Assembly: GCA_002007465.1 (NCBI GenBank)
Contig: LNAC01000066.1
Coordinates: 1,836,381 to 1,900,380, forward strand
DNA length: 64,000 nucleotides
Reading direction: 5' to 3'
Source: Ailurus styani
Lineage: Eukaryota > Chordata > Mammalia > Carnivora > Ailuridae
Every line of letters starts with the position of its first letter. The first letter of the stretch is position 1. Under the pieces are notes generated by a model that did no database searches, was not told where the DNA came from, and worked only from the letters and a program-made list of their open reading frames with translations. Below are positions 22,520 to 34,563 of this stretch, piece by piece. A program made the position numbers and the translations under genes.

Positions 22520-22724
22520 CAGGGGCTGACACGCTCTTTCTGTAAAGGGCTGGGTAGTAAAGATTTGAGGCTTTGTAGGCCCTACAGCTTCTGCAGCCTG
22601 AAAGCAGGCCCGGACAGTGTGTAATCAAATGGACGAGGCTTCAGAACAGTCAAATTTTATTTACAAAAATAAATAATAAAGATGGAGAGTGATCTGACCC
22701 CCGAGCCAGAGTTTGCTGACCCCG
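22520..22724 (-). repeat. MER20-like hAT DNA transposon
   Basis: 'Caggggctgacacgctcttt', 'ctgtaaagggctgggtagta', 'aatcaaatggacgaggc', 'caaattttatttacaaaaa' and a closing 'agtttgctgacccc' match the ~219-bp MER20 consensus as I recall it. Inverted ends are visible. It has no coding capacity. Confidence 0.72.
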
Positions 22725-24202
22725 ATGCTACATGACCTCCACTATCTCTTCCAGCTTTGACATTGCACTCCAAAATGATGACATACAAATGCCTAATCCC
22801 TAGTTAGTTCATCCTTGTAAATACAAGAGGAATTTACTTGGAGTATGATAGACAAGATGCACTGGAAGGGTGGACACAGAAAGGCCTGTACGAAGCTGTC
22901 TCTGGTCTTCACGCTTCTTTCATATATAGCACATCCCATCATTCACACTCTTCCCAAGGGGCTGCTAAATGTCAGGCTGCCCTGGTATCCGTTCAGTAGA
23001 TGGCTCTTGGGCTGCAGAGAATGACACTGGGGAGAGACACCCAGGGCGATGTTCCATGCCTGTGCTCCGTGTCTAGAGCAGTCTCCTCCTGCTTTTCTCC
23101 CCTTTCCTATTTCCTACTCAAAGCCCACATTCCCTTGTAATGAAATACAGCAGCCCATTGTCTGTTCAGTTATCATCCCTTCCTCTGATTCTTTCCCGCC
23201 AATTCCACGTAGCACTAAGAGGCTGTCGCATGTGGGGTTTCTGCGTCACCCCCAGGTGACGGCCCGTGACCTAGACTGACTGGTCAGTGTTTCCCATCTA
23301 CCTTGGACACAAGGATTTGTTCATGAGTGGATATTAGACCCAGGAGAAGCCACCCAGAGTATCCCTTGAAATTGAATAGGGAGATATTGGGAAGGAGAAG
23401 TAGTCATTTTATTGAGGTTGCTGAGCTAAGGAGATTCTGGGAGGGTCTAAGGATTCCAGTGGCTGTTCTCGCCCAATATGTGGGATGGAGAAGCTGTCTG
23501 AAATGTAAAGAAAGTCATAGCTCTGACCCTATAGCAAAGCCTCTGAATCTAGTCAGACCTAAACCAAGAGACTACCTACCATTCCCCACCTTACAGACCT
23601 CCTAGGTACCAACGCATTTATTTTTTGCTTAAACTAATTTCAGTTGGGTTTCTGTAAATTACAACAGAAAGGATTCTAACTAAGGCACGTCTTTTTAAAC
23701 TATTCTTCCCATTGGCAGTTACCCCCTATAATTATTCCCATCTGTCACAATCCCAGTCATCTTTAGGCTACGAGACTCTTCCATTCCCGCTTCCTCTCAT
23801 GCACTCCTGAAGTGATTTGATTCCCTCTTCTGAAGTCCCTGGCCCTGGATAAAACGTTCTTATGGTTATAGGTCATTTGCTCTAGGTCATCGTGGTTTAT
23901 TTATGTGCATTTCCTAGCACTCTTCTTAGATTATACGCTCCTTGAGGCCTGAAGCCATATGTCAGTAGGGTATCTAGTATATTTGCTCCCCAACTGCATG
24001 CCACAGATCACTGGGGAGCCAGAGAGACAGTGCTGGAGCTTGTAAATCCACATGTGCACCAATCCTCTAAACCATAGCAGTCCATCAAATGCGTGTGTTT
24101 GAGAAAATTCAATATGGCAAAAAGCTACCATAACTATTACTTAACTGTGAGACTAATACAGAGAAGCTAGCAAATATTTTTGACATTAAAAATAAGTCCT
24201 CT
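22725..24202. other. Intron 1 segment, no gene seen
   Basis: An L2-like stretch (attatacgctccttgaggcc) lies near 23925. At 23635-23680 a short old fragment (gggtttctgtaaattacaac) is repeat-like but unassigned. No coding signal is seen. Confidence 0.45.
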
Positions 24203-24350
24203 GGGCACCTGGGTGGTTCAGTCAGTTAAGCATCTGGATGCATACATGGTTATACACATATGTGCCAAACTTTTGAGTTTTACAGTTAATATTTGTGCAC
24301 TTTATGCAAGGTATGCCATGATAAAAAGTAAAAACTAAAATAAAAATAAA
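24203..24350 (+). repeat. SINE head joined to an L1 3' tail (possible chimera)
   Basis: The first 34 bases (ctgggcacctgggtggttca and onward to catctgg) are the tRNA-like CAN SINE head. The text then switches directly to L1 3'-end sequence (ggttatacacatatgtgcca, gcactttatgcaaggtatgc) ending in an A-rich tail at about 24320-24350. Either the SINE was truncated by an L1 junction, or this is a template-switch retrosequence. The CAN SINE body is absent. Confidence 0.6.
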
Positions 24351-24353
24351 GGA

Positions 24354-24590
24354 GGGGCGCCTGGGTGGCTCAGTTGGTTAAGCGTCTGCCTTGGGTTCAG
24401 GTCATGATCCCAGGGTCCTGGAATCAAGCCCCACATCACATCCGGGTCCCAGCTCAGTGGGTCATCTTCTCCTCTCTCTCTCCCTCTGTCGCTTCCTTCT
24501 CATGCTTGCTCCCTCGCTCACTCTCTCTCTCTCTTCTCTCTCTCTCAGATAAATAAAATCTTTTTTAAAATTAAAAAAATAAAATTAAAA
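24354..24590 (+). repeat. CAN SINE, plus orientation
   Basis: It has the complete head (ggggcgcctgggtggctcag), a CT-rich block with long TCTC runs, and an A-rich tail. The target approximates taaaaataaaggag before and aaaataaaggaatcc after. Confidence 0.92.
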
Positions 24591-24597
24591 TAAAGGA

Positions 24598-25550
24598 ATC
24601 CTCATATTTGACAAACTTGTCCATCACTGGTCAGTACACAAAAATTAATTTGAGATGGATCAGGGACCTAAATAAACTGAACGCTAAAACCGTACAGCCT
24701 CAAGAAGAAAATACAGGAGAATATCTTATGACCTTGAGGTAGGCAATAACTTCTTAGAGCACTGAAAGCAGCAAAAGTGGGCAAGAAATTCTAACAGACT
24801 CTTCACAAAACAGCATATTCAAATGGTCAGTCAGCACACAAAACATGTTCAACATCATTACTCATCAGGGAACTGCAAATCAAAAGCACCAGTTTACGCC
24901 CACTAAAATGGCTAAAATTCCTCATACATTGTTGGTGGAAATAGAAACTGATAGAACTTGGGAAAACTGACTTTCATAAAACCCAAACCTACACCGACCT
25001 ACAATCCAGCACCTCCGCCCCTTGGTGTTTACCGGTGAGAGATGGAAACATGTATCTCCTGAAAACTGTGCAGGAATGTTCCTGGCAGCTTGATTCATAC
25101 TATCCCAAGCTGAAAACAGCCCAAGTGCTCATCTACAGGCAAATAGATAAGCAAATCGTGTTACCTTTTTACACAGTGAAATACTACTCACCAAAAAAAG
25201 TTAAAAAAACAAAAACAAAAACAAAAACCCAGCTGCTGATACATGCCTCAGCGTGAATGAATCTCAGAAGCATTAGTCAAAAGCTGAGAAAAGGTAGCCA
25301 GACATAAGAGCACATAGTGTATGATTCCATTATATGAAGTTCAAGAACAGGCAAAACTAATCTATGTGGGTGGGAATTATAATAGGGTTTGCCTCTGGTT
25401 GGGGAAAGAGTGATTGATTGCAAAAGGTTGTAACAAATTATCAGAGGTGATGGAAGCTACCCTATCTTGATGGAGATGCTGTTTACATGGGTTTATACGT
25501 TTGCCAAAACTCATTCTTTTTAAGAGTTACATATTTCATTATTTATCATT
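24598..25550 (+). repeat. LINE-1 3' fragment (older family)
   Basis: 'Ggatcagggacctaaataaa', 'gaagaaaatacaggagaata', 'caacatcattactcatcagg', 'aaatgttggtgg-like catacattgttggtgg' and 'tatgattccattatatgaag' follow the end of L1 ORF2 and its 3' region. Many substitutions and stops make it non-functional. Confidence 0.85.
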
Positions 25551-25555
25551 TATAC

Positions 25556-25742
25556 CCAATTTCTATATATTTATATACCTTTTTATACTCTATATTTCAT
25601 ATATAAATGAATAATATTTATTATTTATTAGGTCTATAAGTATGTAATAGGTATATAAATATATAGGTATGTAATACATATTATATATGTAAATATATAA
25701 TAATTATATAAATATGACATATATATATAAGTGTATATATAG
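25556..25742. repeat. TA-rich microsatellite-like tract
   Basis: The stretch is almost only A and T in TATATA/TAAATA words, followed by a short (GA)n at 25741-25755. It probably grew from the L1 tail. Confidence 0.7.
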
Positions 25743-25760
25743 AGAGAGAGAGAGACCTTT

Positions 25761-25951
25761 TTTTTAAGATTTTATTTATTTATTTGACAGAGAGAGAGAG
25801 ATCACAAGTAGGTGGAGAGGCAGGCAAAGACAGAGAGAGGAGGAAGCAGGCTCCCTGCTGAGCAGAGAGCCCAATGCGGGGCTCTATCCCAGGACCCTGA
25901 GATCATGACCTAAGCCAAAGGCAGAGACCCACTGAGCCACCCAGGTGCCCC
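25761..25951 (-). repeat. CAN SINE, minus orientation, with target duplication
   Basis: It starts at the T-run and ends with gagccacccaggtgcccc. The target gagagagagaccttt precedes it (to 25760) and follows it (25952-25966). Confidence 0.93.
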
Positions 25952-26169
25952 GAGAGAGAGACCTTTAAAAGATTCCTAAGCTTAGGAACAGAAGAACTGT
26001 CTCAAAACCTCAGGTCTCCTACTAACTCTGTGATGTCTGCTAGTATCCTCATCAAATCAATGGACCCATCTTATCAGGCTTGCTTACCTCAAAAACCTGC
26101 TTCAACTATAATAGTATCTGGGAAAATGCTTGGAAATCTTTTAATTGTGTTTTCAAGAGGTTTCTCTCC

Positions 26170-26590
26170 AAGTTACTTCATGTAGCCCTCACCCTGGCCC
26201 TGACGTTTGAGCTACACTTGCCACCTTGAATTTGCCATATGCTTTCCAGCCTTGGACCTTTGCACATGCTGTTTCTCCATCCATGTGGTTCTTCTCCCTG
26301 GTCTTCCATGGCTGACTTCCTCGAATTCTTGCAGTGTCATCGGAAATGTGTTATGTGTCCCCACCCCTTACTCTTTTCCTTCATTCTACTTGCCCTACTT
26401 TGTAGTTATTTATTTGTTTATTTACTTAACATGTATCATTCCCATACAAAATTTCCCATATCTTTCCCGTACAAATTTCGGGAGTTTGTGAACTCCCAAA
26501 GAATAGCACACATACTGATTTTATTCACTGGTGCATCCTGAGTCCTTAGCACATAGAAATTACATGGTCCATAGGAAATGATACAGACTT
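26170..26590 (+). repeat. LINE2 3' fragment
   Basis: 'Cttggacctttgcacatgct', 'ggtcttccatggctgacttc', 'cttactcttttccttcattc' and 'ctgagtccttagcacataga' match the L2 3'-end order. The open frames at 26207-26541 are remnants of this repeat, not a gene. Confidence 0.75.
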
Positions 26591-27950
26591 ATTGCCAAAT
26601 AAATAAATATACCAATAAACATGAGCTTTAGTGCATGGACTTTAAAATCTGTTTGTGCTGACTTGGGACTTGGAACCAGGTCTTCCCTGGAGCTTGATGG
26701 GTACCAGAAGAGTAACACCAGGATAATGCTACTGTCACTGTAGTGTGCTCACGTGGGAAAAGCTTTCTGCATCAAAGGACTCAAGGAAACCTTAGAATAT
26801 CTTGTCCTTAGGAAGGCTGAGACAGTCTCTCTTCATAGCGTTGCTTTATAGTCTGTCTGTTGGGCTACAACCCGGGGTTCTGCACGTACCTCCAGGTTGT
26901 GAGGAAGCCGAAACACAAACAGGCTACCAATCTAAATGGAAGAATTATCCTGAGCTCCAGGCCCCTCCGCATCCCACTCTCAGCACAGGGACCAGGGGAA
27001 AATGGGATGAATGCCTGTGTCCATCTTCTTGGTTGGCCCTTTTCAGACCTCTGGCTTGTTGTGGTGTCCTTTAGCCTTACTCCCCATCCTCTCTCTGACT
27101 GATAATCAAACCACTATCTTCTTTTAGTTTTCCGGCTCTGAATGCCATTGCTGTTGCTGAGGCCCTCTCTCTTCCCGGAGTTGGCCCCTGGCTGAGCGGG
27201 CTGCCCCCCAAGCTCCGGGCTCCTGAGCATCGCACGCAGCCGATCTGTCTGCCTGTGGGAACTCTCGGAAACCTTCTGTTTTACACCTGGATGTGTTGGC
27301 TGGCCCGGGTTATTTGGGCTTCTGTGATATCAGTGCTATGGGGAAATACTCCCTAGCCAGTTACAAAGTCTACATGAGTGTATGAACGTAGAGAATGCTC
27401 TGGTGAAAATGTAGGGATTTTGAAGTCGGGGAGAAGTCTCCCTCTGCCCCCCACCTACTTCCTCCATCGCCAAAATTCTGCTTTCTCTCTGCCTATAGCC
27501 CTTGAAATCTGTATTCTTTTCAATAGATAATGTCAATAAGCCCTTTATGTGAGTGGGATTTGGGGCTTCTCTGTTTCTCATTTGAGAATCCATCCCGTGC
27601 CAATGAGTTTGGGCCTCTGGCCCACATGTTAATTATTGTACCAGGGTTCCTGGAGTCGACTGGGGACAGAATGACTTTTTGGCTAGAAGAGAGGTAGTCT
27701 GGTAGGATTTTTTTTTTTCTTAAAGCATTAATCCAACTTAGACAGGCCGAGTGAAAATGCTTATATGTTTCATTGATGTTTGTTCCTTCTTGTCTGAGCT
27801 ACACATTCAACTGGGGTTTGAGAACCAAATGTGAATGAATCTCTTAGGATTTCTTGAACTTACATTGGCAATCATCATTTTTGCTGACGTTAGTGCCAGG
27901 AAATAAAAAAAACAGTATTTTAAGATGCAGAATGGTGGAAAAGGAGTCTA
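26591..27950. other. Intron 1 segment, nothing recognised
   Basis: No exon, RNA gene or clear repeat family is recognised. The part at 27140-27260 is locally GC-rich with a few CpGs, which may be noise. Confidence 0.42.
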
Positions 27951-28011
27951 GTAGTGTGCGTGCGTGTGTGCGTGTGTGTGCGTGCGTGCATGCACGCACG
28001 TGTGCACGTAC
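27951..28011. repeat. TG/CG alternating purine-pyrimidine tract
   Basis: About 55 bases alternate strictly between purine and pyrimidine (gtgcgtgcgtgtgtgcgtg, then gcatgcacgcacgtgtgcac). CpG-rich alternation of this kind can adopt Z-DNA. The second half is partly self-complementary. Confidence 0.75.
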
Positions 28012-29462
28012 ATGGGGGCAAGAATAGAAAAGAAACCTCACTGAACCAGGGTCGGAAGGCATGTGTACAAGTCTGGGCACATCTCCCCAGTTCCCTAAGC
28101 CTCAAGGTTTTCATCCATAAAACAGGCAACGTGACCCTCACCTCTCCTGACTCCCATGCTGGATGACAATCAAATGAAGCAGTGAATGAGAAAGCCTTTG
28201 AGTTAGCCTCTGTTTTGCTAGCTTCTTCCCTTAGCTAGTCTTTGAAAGAGAAGCCAGCATATATATATATTTTTTTATTATTGTTACTTTTGGTTGCTGG
28301 CTGGCTGTGTTTCATCATTAAAATTTAATACAATTCTGCACAGCAGTTGAACACGAGGCAAATTGAGCTTTATTTGGGTTATAGGTAAATGGGGCAGGGT
28401 AAAAAGGGTCAGTCCATTGTGGGTCTAGTGTCCTTATGTACAATTGTCCTCATTTTAAAAATTTCATCCCATTGTTAGACCATGCACCCAGCAGTGCACT
28501 TCAGTCTCTCATTCAGAAAGCACAGTCTCTGTAATTAAGTGATGATAAAAAGAGGACATAGGACAGTGAGCACAGGAGAGAAGCTTTGCTCTTCTCTTTG
28601 TGTCTGGAAGGATAGTGGGCAAGCCAGACCAAAAAGAAAGAATCCTTTCATCATGCCCATGAAAGCAGGTGACTTGTTTTGGCCAACAGGCTCAGAATTT
28701 CACCCGTCAGCTCCTTTTACAATTCCCAGGTGAGTGGTCCCTGGTGACGCCCGTGTCTGGTTTGGGAAGGACATCCTACATACATCTCAGTAGGCCTCAC
28801 CTTTTCCTGCACCCTTGCTCAAAGCTCTGGCACTTTTCAGCTGCTCTTTGGACAATTTCTGCTGGTGACTAACCTGACAAAGGCAGTGGGGTGAGAACAG
28901 TCAGGACTTCTTCCTGCTGGAAGCCATCTGCCTCCAGATGCATTTTCCAGGACACATCACCCATCCAAATGCGGAAGTGCCCCTGGCATGTCCATTTCCG
29001 ACTGGGAATCTCTGGCGTTGAGAGAGAGCAGGATGCATTTAAGGAAAAGGAAAGCAAGCCAGTGTGACTGTCATGTGCTGCCGGAGGGTGCAAGGGGTCT
29101 GAGATGAGATGGGGAAGCTGGCAGGGACCAGGCCACGCAGGGCCTTGCAGACCATGGCGAGGAGTCTGGCTTTATCCCAACAGCCAAGTGAAGCCACTGA
29201 ATGGTGTTAAATGCCATTGGCGGTGATGGGAGTCAAGGTTAAGCATCACCAGGTTTGCATTTTGAAAGCATCGCTGTGGCTCCTGGGTGGAGAGTGAGTG
29301 GGGAAAAGGTCCAGCCTGGATCTATTAGGATCCTCCAGGCAAGAGATGTTAGGGCTCAGACGGTGCAAGGCATCTTCTTCTCCCTGGACCTTACATGGTC
29401 TTGGCTCCTTGGAAGCTTTTATACCCTTTACACTATCTAAAATACTGCTTTGGAGCCTGAAT
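28012..29462. other. Intron 1 segment, no gene seen
   Basis: A reversed MIR fragment (cctcaaggttttcatccata) lies at about 28085-28200. At 29105-29290 an unassigned old repeat is suggested by 'gggccttgcagaccatggcg' and 'gtctggctttatcccaac'. No coding signal is seen. Confidence 0.45.
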
Positions 29463-29796
29463 GACTTTGCTAGGGCTGCCATAACAAAATACCACACATG
29501 GGTGGCTTAAACGGGAGAAATTTATCTTATGATAGTTCTGGAGGCTGGAAGTCTGAGATGAAGGGGTCATCAAGGTTGGTTTCTTCCAAGGCCTCTCTCC
29601 TTGGCTTGTAGATGTCTGTCTTCTCCCTCTGTCTTCACTCAGCCTTCCCTTGTGCATCTTATGTCTTGATCTCCTCTTCTTATAAGCACATCAAGTCATA
29701 TTAGATGAGAGCTCACACTGATGGCTTCATTTTTAACTTCATCATCTCTTTAAAGTCCGTGACTTCAGATACAGCCACATTCTGATTCCCAGCATA
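29463..29796 (+). repeat. MLT1-type MaLR solo LTR
   Basis: 'Gactttgctagggctgccat', 'ataacaaaataccacacatg', 'agttctggaggctggaagtc' and 'ctcctcttcttataagcaca' match MLT1 LTRs well. No internal retroviral genes adjoin it. Confidence 0.85.
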
Positions 29797-29861
29797 CTTT
29801 TATTTTTGGATTCCTTATAAAGGGTATTGAGGTAAGCTTTAGCGTTTCTGTTATTTGTCAT

Positions 29862-29863
<2 letters not shown>

Positions 29864-29904
<41 letters not shown>
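29864..29904. repeat. (AC)n microsatellite
   Basis: About 20 uninterrupted AC units are followed by a C-run (ccccccccc). The tract is long enough to be length-polymorphic. Confidence 0.97.
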
Positions 29905-29906
<2 letters not shown>

Positions 29907-30338
29907 GTCCCCCCCCCCGCACCCAGTAACCACACTGTGTATAGGAAAAGTTGTATTACCATTTGCTGGGTTCCATTTGGGTTTTGGTCTTCCACCAGAA
30001 TATTGAACTTGATCATGCTGTGATTTCTATTACAGCGTGGTTTAGCCACAGAAATTTCCTGTACTGGCTACTGGTTACTCCTTGGGAGAAAGTCTGTTGC
30101 ATTTGCCTCTTTTGTGGGTTCAAGAAATACCTGTTGTAGGAAACAGCTGTCAAGTTCATCCTGACCAGAAACGTAACTCCTCATCTCATCCCATGGGTGT
30201 GTCAAACCCACGTTTGTCCAGGGGACCCACAAGAATCCTCCAGACTGTAGCATTTCTCCTCAAGTAATTTAAAAGGTGCTAGGGGAAATAAAGCCAGCAC
30301 AAAAGTGACAGGGTCATAGGGTAGAAAATGGTCTGGGT
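29905..30338. other. Intron 1 segment, nothing recognised
   Basis: No gene or clear repeat is recognised between the microsatellite and the MER5-like element. Confidence 0.4.
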
Positions 30339-30514
30339 CCGTGGCTCTCCCCACATCAGTGGCAGGAGCATCACGGGGAGGTCTTGTTAGAAATGCAAAT
30401 TCTCAGCCCCCAGCCCAGACCTATTCAATAGGAAACCCTGGGGGTGGGGCCCAGCAATCTGTTTTGACAAGACATATAGGGATTCTGATGCAGGCTCAAG
30501 TTTGAGAACCACTG
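30339..30514 (+). repeat. MER5-type hAT DNA transposon
   Basis: 'Ttagaaatgcaaattctcag', 'aaaccctgggggtggggccc' and the closing 'gtttgagaaccactg' are the hallmark MER5 wording. Confidence 0.82.
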
Positions 30515-31098
30515 CTTAGTCATAAAAAGCACATGCCATGCGTTTTTAGTGAAGAGAGCTCATATTTAGAGGAGAGTGAGGGGAGAATCTGGAAATAGTT
30601 CTAAAAGTATGTTGCATACGAGATAGGCCTTGAGGAGTGGGTTGGATTTTTATATTTATATGTAGATGATCGTATTTACTACAATTGCCATCTGCATGTT
30701 TATGTATTTCTTTTACAAAAGTAATTAACAGCCTGGACTCTAACTCGAAAGATCTGCTAGCTGTCCCTTCCTTGCATTTTAACTGGCTCACTATGAATTG
30801 AAGCTTCCACCAACATATGCTCAGTTATAGAACTGGCAATTACAATTGGAGGCATTTTGTTGGAGGATAATTTCCATTCCAAACATAGCTTGAATTGGAG
30901 GTGGAGATTCTACCTCTCTATCCTTGAGGTAAAATCAGGCCAAAGCATCCTTGAATCTCACAGTGGGTAGGGATCTTTCAAATCATCTAGTCTAATAGCC
31001 AGCCAGAGGGCCTCTGAGCTGGACTTCAAGGATGGGCAGCATCAGGACACTGAGCACAGACACAGACACTTCTGCTAGCCCCCGAATGATTCTATAGC
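30515..31098. other. Intron 1 segment, nothing recognised
   Basis: No gene or repeat family is recognised. Confidence 0.4.
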
Positions 31099-31235
31099 AG
31101 AGCTGGGCAAACGAGGGCTCAAAAGTCCGTTCCGGCCCACTGAGTATCTTTGTGAATAAAGTATTATTGGAACACGGCCATGCCTATTCGTTTACCTAAT
31201 TGTCTCTGACTTGCTTTTACACTACAGTGGTGCAA
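31099..31235 (+). repeat. MER20-like hAT fragment
   Basis: 'Agctgggcaaacgagggctc', 'gaataaagtattattggaac' and 'acggccatgcctattcgttt' match one end and the centre of MER20. The other end is missing. Confidence 0.7.
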
Positions 31236-32322
31236 AATTTTAATCCCCTCCTTAAGACTGCATTTGCAAGAACCCTTAGATTGCAAGTTCAGATTAGCTC
31301 AAGTTCAGCAGGAATCTGTTGTCTCCTCACCTTTAAGTAGCTGCTCATGAGATCCAAATGGACTGTGCTCTCTCTGTAAGCTGCTCTGGTCAGGTTGACT
31401 GCAACCCCTATTGCTTACGCGGTCAGCTTGAGCTGCCCATTTCCATTTCATTCCACCCAGTCCATTCTCCTCTAAGTTCAGATCTTTTTTCTGGCGCAGC
31501 GGATCCTGCCACCATAGCATGAACATTAGACTTGGCATCAGAAGTCCTGCATTCTAGTCCTGACTATGCTATTGAATACAAAAACACGAGATAAGATGTC
31601 AAGACACTGAAATGACTACCAGTGGGTGAGGTCAGGGGGATCAGGGAATGGCCCCTCCTTGAGATCCAGAAAAGATGTGTGGTAGGAAGTTCACTGAGGT
31701 CCTCTAGGTGAGAGATGCTTATGGCTGGGATGGGACTGGTAGAGATGGAGAGAAGAGGCTGAAGTGGGGAGCTCAGTAAGGATCCATTTATAGGCCTTAA
31801 TAATGGATAGACCATGAGAGCTTCAACAAACCCACGAATTTCAGGGTTCATCATGTCGAAGAACAGACTCTGGTTTGGACAAATGACACCATCCGAAGCT
31901 GGCTCTGAGACCTCAAAGTGCATTCCTCAGAACACACTGGAGAGAGAGCAAACCCCTTTGGTCATGTCTCTGCCCACACAACCACCACTGTTCACCTTTG
32001 CCTGATGGGGGGTGATTCTAATCACAGACCAGAAACAGCTCTTCCTAAAAGAAATGACAACTTGAGAAAAGAAAGGGGCTGAGTAAATTAAATGGATGTT
32101 TAATCTACTTGTATTAGGAGGACATTATTTCTTTGAAAGATGACTTAAACATTTGTGAGGATTGGCAAACACATTGGAGAAAATATACTTTGTAATCCTC
32201 AGAAGGATATTGGCATCAAGTCATCTGTGACAACAGTTTTGATAAGCATTACTATCAGATATCAAGATTTCTAAAATTCTCATCTTAGTGCCAGAGAGAG
32301 TGTGAGTCTTCTAGTCACTAAC
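31236..32322. other. Intron 1 segment, nothing recognised
   Basis: Frames on both strands at 31305-31923 are open by chance and have no family resemblance. No clear repeat is seen. Confidence 0.4.
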
Positions 32323-32501
32323 CCAAGGGTTCTCAGACTTTTGTGAACAAAAGACTCTCCAGAGGAGCGTGTTTTAAAATTTAAAGTCTGATTGAGCAGG
32401 TATGAGGGAAAGCCCAGGAATCTGCATTTTGACAATCCATAACAACCTCTCCCCAGGTGACTCTGAAGCAGGTGGTAGGCTGATCACTTTAAGAAGCACT
32501 C
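32323..32501 (+). repeat. MER5-type hAT DNA transposon
   Basis: 'Ccaagggttctcagactttt', 'cccaggaatctgcattttga' and 'ccccaggtgactctgaagca' follow MER5. Confidence 0.75.
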
Positions 32502-34312
32502 TTATAGCAAAAAGCACCATGGTGACGAAATTTGTTCCCATTTCACCTCCACCACTGACTTCCACTATACAACCACCTTGTCTCACCCCACCTGTGCTTG
32601 GCTAACTTCTTCACCTCCAGAGTGGCTCCAGAAACTTTCCGTGACTGCTTGGATGCTCCGTGGTATGGCCCTCTTGGTTCTATAGAATGCCCACAGCAAC
32701 AAGTGACAGTCCCCAATTAAAAGTAGCTTAAAGAATCTAGCCATGTCTCTTTCGTTGAATGGAAAAGCCAGTGAGGGGCTGATCCAAGGCAGGTTGATCA
32801 TCCTTAAGCACCCAGATTCTTTACAACTCCAGAATCCTTCAGAATCCATTGTGGGCAACAGGGCTGCAGTTCCAGCATCCAAGGTGAACAAAAACCTCCT
32901 GAGTCTGAGAAGAGCAAAGAGAACCTTCCCCCTCCACCTGTCCTCCCCATGTGTCTCATTGGCCAAGAGTATATCACATGTCTTTGCCTAAGCCAGTCAG
33001 TTGGCAAAAGAATCAATTTCACCAGTCAAGATTCCTTCCCCAGGTGAAAACTGGAAGACATGGCTGCTCAGGGAAGGTAAACAAAAGCAGGTTTCCTCCA
33101 GGAGAGAAAAGTTCTGTGAGCTGACAGAGATGCATGGCTGTTGATCTGGGAACAGACTCCTCTTCTACTCTTGGAGCACTTTGCCCGCCATTTTCCCCGC
33201 TGGAGTGTGTCACATGCGGACAGGGACCCGTCCACCTCATCCGTCCTTGTGTCCTCAGCTAGATGCTGTGAGTCGTGTTAGATCCATGAGGTCCAGCATG
33301 AAATGGTCCTGGAATGTGTTTAACTTAGATTGATCGCAGATTACAATTTAGAGGGAAAACTGTGATTAATTAAGACATAAAGTAGTCGACTACAAGTGAC
33401 AAAACTGCAACTAACTAACTCATATTTTTTTTAGAAAAAGACTGTGCTATATCGGTTCATATAATTGGGAAGTTCAGAAGTGCCAGTGACTTCAGGCCCA
33501 TCTGGATCCACAGACTCTAGTGATGGATTCAGTCACCTGTTCATTCTCTTTTTCCATCGCTAGTAGGCTCTCCCAACATGGGGGGCGGGGAGGGACGATA
33601 GCAGCAGGAGCCCCAGACCACCTCCTCCTACCTTTGCCACCCAGATGGCTCCTCCAAGAGCTCCTGTAGAAAAACCCCAGAGATGACACGGTCACATGCC
33701 CGCCAAACACGTGGAAGAGAATCGGAGTCCTCTGATGGGCCAGGCCCAGGCTGCTTTCCGATCCTGTGTTGGAAGAGGGTCAGCCCACCCAAACTCCGTG
33801 GAGCGGGTTCCCCACGGGAAGAAGAGATTGTGTTGCCAGAAGAAGCCGAGCAGATGCTGAGCAGGCAAAACAACAGATGTCCACTACACTTACGGATGGA
33901 AAAAGCTGTTTGCAGGGCATTCTCCACGGGCCAAATGATAATTGAAAACTACTTGCTGATACACACAGAAAGTAAACATTTCCCCCTCATCCCCCAGACT
34001 AAACAGGTTCAATTTTCAACCTCGAACAATGGTTTATTTCCTAAAGACAAAAAGCAGCTGTTGCCTGTTGATTTGGGGGGGAGGGGTCTTTGCTTTTATA
34101 AAATATTTTATCTCAAAAGGAAGTGCAGTCTTCATCTTTCTTCCTAACTATCTGTTAGTCTTTTTATTCTGTCCCTTTCTTGGTTGCGTATCATGTCTTC
34201 ATTTCTTCGTCCCAGATGCCACGTGTCAACAACCTACCGGCAAATGCAAAAGGGTGCCGCCTCCAGTTGTGTTCTTTCTCTCTCCTGCCCTTTTCCACCA
34301 GAAATAATTCGT
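32502..34312. other. Intron 1 segment, low in recognisable repeats
   Basis: About 1.8 kb has no repeat I recognise and no exon. The frames on both strands around 32583-33000 and 33628-34147 are open by chance, without a family. Such repeat-poor intronic DNA is a reasonable place to look for conservation, but that is inference only. Confidence 0.42.
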
Positions 34313-34481
34313 GATGCGCCTGGCTGGCTCTGTGGGTTGAGGCAGGGACTCTTTATTTCCACTCTGGTCATGATCTCAGGGTCCCGGGATAGAGCCCAAC
34401 CTTGGGCACTATGCTCAGTGGAGAGTCTGCTTGAGGATTCTCTCTCTCTCTTTCTCTCTCTTTGCCCCTCCCCCCACTGGT

Positions 34482-34531
<50 letters not shown>

Positions 34532-34563
34532 CCTCCCTAAAATGAATAAATAAATCTTAAAAA
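34313..34563 (+). repeat. CAN SINE with long (CT)n block
   Basis: The head is diverged (gatgcgcctggctggctctg) and the internal pyrimidine block has expanded into a (CT)n run at about 34482-34527. The tail ends in aaataaatcttaaaaat. Confidence 0.88.

Noticed and set aside
29864..29904. The (AC)n tract as something unusual
   Set aside because: A plain AC microsatellite of this length is ordinary in mammals.
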